In this document: piece after piece, positions 61,243 through 64,000 of the stretch
Numbering within the stretch: position 1 is the first letter of the stretch
How the letters are laid out: each line of letters starts with the position of its first letter
Source of the DNA: Sunxiuqinia rutila
GTDB lineage: Bacteria > Bacteroidota > Bacteroidia > Bacteroidales > Prolixibacteraceae
Length of the DNA: 64,000 nt
NCBI RefSeq assembly: GCF_050589705.1
Contig: NZ_JBNGOT010000011.1
Location: 83,882-147,881 of the forward strand
Direction of reading: 5' to 3'
Translations under genes and position numbers: made by a program
The notes under the pieces: model-generated
The model's database searches: none
What the model was told of the DNA's origin: nothing
The model's input: the letters and a program-made list of their open reading frames with translations, nothing else

Positions 61243-62097
61243 ATGGTTTCACGAATATTCCTTTTTCTGCTGACTACACTTTTCAGTCTGACTACTCAGG
61301 GCCAAACAGCCCAACAAATCATTGATCAGTTAAAAACCCAGCTATCCTGCGATTGGGACAACGAAACAGTTGACACCTTTAAAAGTGGTGATCCTAACGA
61401 GCAGGTTACCGGTGTGCTTTGTTGCATGTTTGCCGACATGCAGGTTCTGCAGGAGGCCGTGGCTAAAAACTGTAACCTCATTATTACGCACGAACCCGTC
61501 TTTTACAATCATTTGGATGAAACGAAAGATTTGCAGGATGACCCGGTGTTGCAAGATAAACTGGCTTACATCAAAGCCCATGAATTAATCATCTGGCGCT
61601 TTCATGATCATTGGCACCGCCATCAGCCAGACGGCATTTATGTTGGCATGCTTGATAAGCTGGGCTGGGCCAATCAAACGGTAGCCAATCATATAAACCT
61701 GGTGAAAACCCAAAGTCAGTCCTTGAAAGACCTGGCCCATAAACTTCAGTCGGTGTTTGAAATACCGGGAATTCGCGTCATTGGAGATCCCGCTCTTGAA
61801 GTCTCTAAAATTGGGTTGGCTCTTGGAGCTCCCGGAGCCAAACGGCAAATTGCCCTGCTACAAGATGTTGATGTAATTATTGCCGGCGAAGCACAAGAAT
61901 GGGAAACCTATCAGTACATCAATGATGCGGTGATGCAAGGCAAACCCAAAGCGGTTATCTTTTTGGGGCATCTTAAGTCAGAAGAAGCAGGCATGGCCTA
62001 CCTGGCCGAATGGATGACAAGCTTTATCAAAGGTGTGCCCATTCACTTCTCAGAGAATCAGGTTCCCTACTGGACACCGAACGAAGACGATTTTTGA
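61243..62097 (+). CDS. Nif3-like dinuclear-metal protein with signal peptide
   Basis: A 284-residue member of the Nif3/YbgI (GTP cyclohydrolase I type 2-like) family. VTGVLCCMFADMQVLQEAV, CNLIITHEPVFYN and IIWRFHDHWH hold the metal-binding histidines and acidic residues, and VIIAGEAQEWETYQY and AVIFLGHLKSEEAGM carry the conserved E and H at the C-terminal side. Most family members are cytoplasmic, but this one begins MVSRIFLFLLTTLFSLTTQGQ, a clear signal peptide, so it should act in the periplasm. It is probably co-transcribed with the preceding FMN-motif protein. Its substrate is unknown. Confidence 0.83.
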   Translation: MVSRIFLFLLTTLFSLTTQGQTAQQIIDQLKTQLSCDWDNETVDTFKSGDPNEQVTGVLCCMFADMQVLQEAVAKNCNLIITHEPVFYNHLDETKDLQDDPVLQDKLAYIKAHELIIWRFHDHWHRHQPDGIYVGMLDKLGWANQTVANHINLVKTQSQSLKDLAHKLQSVFEIPGIRVIGDPALEVSKIGLALGAPGAKRQIALLQDVDVIIAGEAQEWETYQYINDAVMQGKPKAVIFLGHLKSEEAGMAYLAEWMTSFIKGVPIHFSENQVPYWTPNEDDF

Positions 62098-62101
62098 GCG
62101 C

Positions 62102-63055
62102 TTATTCCAAGGTATCTTCTACCAGGTATTTGTTTCGTTCCGAAGCATTGCGCGATACCAGCTCACCAATGAACCCGGCCAAAAACAATTGGGTTCCGAT
62201 AATCATGGCAGTCAATGCCAGAAAAAAATAAGGGGTGTCGGTTACCCGAGGAGCAGGAACCTGCTCAGCAAGCGCTACCAGTTTATTCACGCCCACGGTA
62301 ATGGTGGAAATCAAACCGACCAGAAACACCAGCGAGCCCAACACGCCAAAAAAATGCATGGGCTTTTTACTGAAACGCGAAATGAAAATCACGGATAGCA
62401 AGTCAAGCGGGCCACGAATAAACCGCTCAATTCCAAACTTGGTTACACCATATTTTCGTTCCTGGTGTTTTACCACTTTTTCGCCAATTCGTTTAAATCC
62501 GGCCCATTTCGCCAGAATAGGAATATAACGGTGCATTTCGCCATACACCTCGATGGATTTAACGACCTGGCTTCGGTAAGCTTTCAGGCCACAATTGAAA
62601 TCATGAATCTTAATCCCGGTGGCCTTGCGGGCAATCCAGTTGTAAAACTTACTTGGAATATTTTTCGATAAAACCGGGTCATAGCGTTTCTTTTTCCAGC
62701 CCGAAACCAAATCGAAATTGTCTTCCACAACCATCCGGTACATTTCCGGAATTTCTTCCGGATTATCCTGCAAGTCGGCATCCATGGTTATCACCACATC
62801 GCCGGCAGTAGCCGCAAAGCCGGCATACAGTGCAGCAGATTTCCCGTAGTTCCTCCTGAATTTAATGCCCTTTATTTGCCGGTTTCCCTGGTGCAAATCC
62901 TGAATCACCTTCCAGGATAAATCGGTGCTGCCATCATCAACAAAGATAATTTCATAGCTAAACTGGTTAGCATCCATCACCCGTTTAATCCATTTAGCCA
63001 ATTCAGGCAACGACTCTTCTTCATTAAACAAAGGAATAACTACGGAAATATTCAT
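62102..63055 (-). CDS. Glycosyltransferase family 2 (dolichol-phosphate-sugar synthase type)
   Basis: A 317-residue GT2 enzyme of the DPM1/GtrB type with two C-terminal membrane helices (about 232-305). The N-terminus MNISVVIPLFNEEESLPELAK and FVDDGSTDLSW give the nucleotide-binding strand, and MDADLQDNPEE carries the D-x-D metal motif. It should transfer a sugar from a nucleotide donor to a polyprenyl phosphate on the cytoplasmic side. It is 6 bp downstream of the DUF4199 gene, a pairing seen widely in Bacteroidota. The two genes form a minus-strand unit that ends close to the convergent Nif3-like gene. Confidence 0.92.
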   Translation of the reverse strand: MNISVVIPLFNEEESLPELAKWIKRVMDANQFSYEIIFVDDGSTDLSWKVIQDLHQGNRQIKGIKFRRNYGKSAALYAGFAATAGDVVITMDADLQDNPEEIPEMYRMVVEDNFDLVSGWKKKRYDPVLSKNIPSKFYNWIARKATGIKIHDFNCGLKAYRSQVVKSIEVYGEMHRYIPILAKWAGFKRIGEKVVKHQERKYGVTKFGIERFIRGPLDLLSVIFISRFSKKPMHFFGVLGSLVFLVGLISTITVGVNKLVALAEQVPAPRVTDTPYFFLALTAMIIGTQLFLAGFIGELVSRNASERNKYLVEDTLE

Positions 63056-63061
63056 ATTTTA

Positions 63062-63613
63062 CTAATCTTCAGATTTAACTTCCCCCATCGCCTCATCAAA
63101 AGCGTTTTCGTCTGACTTTCTTTTTATGAAAATGGAAGTGATCAAAGATATAATAAATCCAATAAACGCGAAGGTAAACAAACTTGAAAGGACAATAATC
63201 AAGGGGCTTTGAAAGCGAGTCATCATTTCTCCGGCCGCTTCAATCTGCTCATCAGACAAGCCTTGCTTCATCATGGCTTCTTCCTGCAAAATCCGCACCT
63301 GGTCCATAATACTGGGATCAATCTTCATTAAAATGACCGAGTACAAAGCGTTTAATACACCGGCAAACAGCATCACCGAAACACCAAACCCCAGGGCCTT
63401 GCTATACTCAATAGATCCGTCTAACTCTTTATCTCTGTAGCCTTTTTGACACAAGTAAATGCCAACCCCCATAATCAACCAGGTAACTAATCCCAGGGTT
63501 GTATTCATGTTTTCACCCGTTACATAAAGAATAACGTTGTAAAAGATAAGTGCAACAGCCAAGTAAATACCATAGGTCATTGCCGATTTCCAAAAAGTCG
63601 ATTTTTCTTCCAT
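63062..63613 (-). CDS. DUF4199 membrane protein
   Basis: A 183-residue protein with four membrane segments and a charged C-terminal tail (IFIKRKSDENAFDEAMGEV). SAMTYGIYLAVALIFYN and GLVTWLIMGVGIYLCQKGYRD are typical of DUF4199, a family found nearly always in Bacteroidota and often directly ahead of this GT2 gene. Its function is unknown; assistance to the glycosyltransferase in the membrane is a reasonable guess from the constant pairing. The gene starts about 200 bp from the SRP RNA on the other strand. Confidence 0.85.
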   Translation of the reverse strand: MEEKSTFWKSAMTYGIYLAVALIFYNVILYVTGENMNTTLGLVTWLIMGVGIYLCQKGYRDKELDGSIEYSKALGFGVSVMLFAGVLNALYSVILMKIDPSIMDQVRILQEEAMMKQGLSDEQIEAAGEMMTRFQSPLIIVLSSLFTFAFIGFIISLITSIFIKRKSDENAFDEAMGEVKSED

Positions 63614-63788
63614 GATTAATATGATTTATTGGTACCAGACAAATATATTGGATTTTTCACAAGTACACTTTACAGCGCGCTTGTTTTGTTTAAAGAAATT
63701 ATTCGAAAAAATATTTCAAAAGATATCGCTGATCAATAATTGGTTAGAAAACCGGGCGAAAAAAAGTTGCGTTCGCCCGCAACTTTCG

Positions 63789-63819
63789 TTTGTTGGGAAT
63801 ACAATTTTTTCTACTTTTG
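63789..63819 (+). promoter_or_regulatory. Promoter of the SRP RNA
   Basis: TTTG (63789-63792), a 19-bp spacer and TACTTTTG (63812-63819) match the Bacteroidota sigma-A promoter exactly. The first base of the RNA stem, at about 63825, lies 5 bases downstream. Confidence 0.8.
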
Positions 63820-63824
63820 TCGCC

Positions 63825-63921
63825 GGGTAAGTCCTGTGCGACCAGCTCCCGCTGAATCCCCCCAGGGTCGGAAGGCAGCAAGGGTAGGTGGTTGTAGCGG
63901 TGCGACACAGGTAGCTTACCC
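63825..63921 (+). ncRNA. ffs: Signal recognition particle RNA (4.5S type)
   Basis: About 97 bases folding as one long hairpin: GGGTAAG at 63825 pairs with CTTACCC at 63921, and CCTGTGCGACC pairs with GGTGCGACACAGG. The apex has the SRP signature CAGGGTCGGAAGGCAGCAAG, which includes the GGAA tetraloop and the asymmetric loop bound by Ffh. It is the small bacterial form without an Alu domain. It follows a strong promoter and is 4 bases ahead of tRNA-Thr. Confidence 0.92.
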
Positions 63922-63925
63922 ACCT

Positions 63926-63999
63926 GCCGAATTAGCTCAGTTGGCCAGAGCACGTGATTTGTAATCTCGGGGTCCTCAGTTCGAATCTGAGATTCGGCT
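63926..63999 (+). tRNA. tRNA-Thr (anticodon UGU)
   Basis: Cloverleaf of 74 bases: acceptor GCCGAAT/ATTCGGC, D arm GCTC/GAGC, anticodon loop TTTGTAA with anticodon TGT, T arm CTCAG-TTCGAAT-CTGAG. The anticodon stem CGTGA/TCTCG has one T-T mismatch. CCA is not encoded within the window, which ends one base later. With only 4 bases between it and the SRP RNA, the two are probably made as one transcript. Confidence 0.93.
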
Positions 64000-64000
64000 C

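Overview
The window reads as chromosomal DNA of a member of the Bacteroidota, probably class Bacteroidia; a marine or sediment Marinilabiliales/Prolixibacteraceae-type organism is my inference. The basis is a SusC/SusD pair with an ECF sigma/FecR switch, sulfatases and glycosidases on lipoprotein or Sec signals, an HYC_CC_PP protein, promoters of the Bacteroidota type (TTTG, 19 bp, TAnnTTTG), weak Shine-Dalgarno signals and several apparent TTG starts. No phage, transposase, CRISPR array or rRNA operon was seen.

Layout. 0-4.2 kb: an NhaC antiporter, a DUF819 membrane protein and a PLP-dependent Cys/Met-type lyase. 4.2-7.3 kb: an outer-membrane barrel protein, divergent from a GntR-type regulator with a sugar-binding-protein-like sensor, and a single-domain response regulator. 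7.3-27.5 kb: a continuous minus-strand polysaccharide utilization locus (PUL). In transcription order it holds a truncated sigma-factor scar fused to an enzyme tail, a sulfatase, a wrecked GH97 gene, a sulfatase, then an intact ECF sigma, FecR, SusC (with STN domain), SusD, sulfatase, a secreted zinc protease with an F5/8C domain, a GH95-like enzyme, a DUF5009/HGSNAT-like acyltransferase, a GH20-type enzyme and a short-chain dehydrogenase. Three sulfatases plus fucosidase-like, hexosaminidase-like and protease functions suggest a sulfated glycan or glycoprotein substrate; the exact polymer cannot be read from the sequence.

27.9-30.7 kb: a second SDR, a serine hydrolase and a DUF3365 haem lipoprotein. 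30.7-31.5 kb: non-coding DNA unusually rich in inverted repeats. 31.5-39.6 kb: a metal-efflux locus with HYC_CC_PP protein, CusA/CzcA pump, TolC-type channel, adaptor carrying two extra HMA domains, and a small HMA protein; tRNA-Thr(CGU) lies inside it on the opposite strand. 39.7-47.8 kb: ordinary metabolic and envelope genes separated by clear terminators (aldose epimerase, pentapeptide protein, PAP2 phosphatase, serine dehydratase, PepD). 47.9-52.8 kb: YceI, a barrel protein, a second YceI, an Rrf2 regulator with four cysteines and a SulP transporter. 52.9-63.6 kb: a PAS histidine kinase, an LMW-phosphatase-like protein with an altered active loop, aminopeptidase P, a cytidylate-kinase-like protein, a DUF1080/PHP-like fusion, an MFS transporter, a secreted FMN-motif protein, an exported Nif3-like protein, GT2 and DUF4199. 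The window ends with the SRP RNA and tRNA-Thr(UGU), probably one transcript.

Most notable are the traces of genome change inside the PUL. A deletion scar joins the first ~35 codons of an ECF sigma gene to the last ~40 codons of a glycosidase-like gene. A GH97 gene is reduced to its signal peptide and C-terminus. Two related long terminators with different inner stems but the same pairing pattern lie behind the GH95 gene and the GH97 remnant. Together they suggest that two PULs once lay side by side and one has largely been lost.
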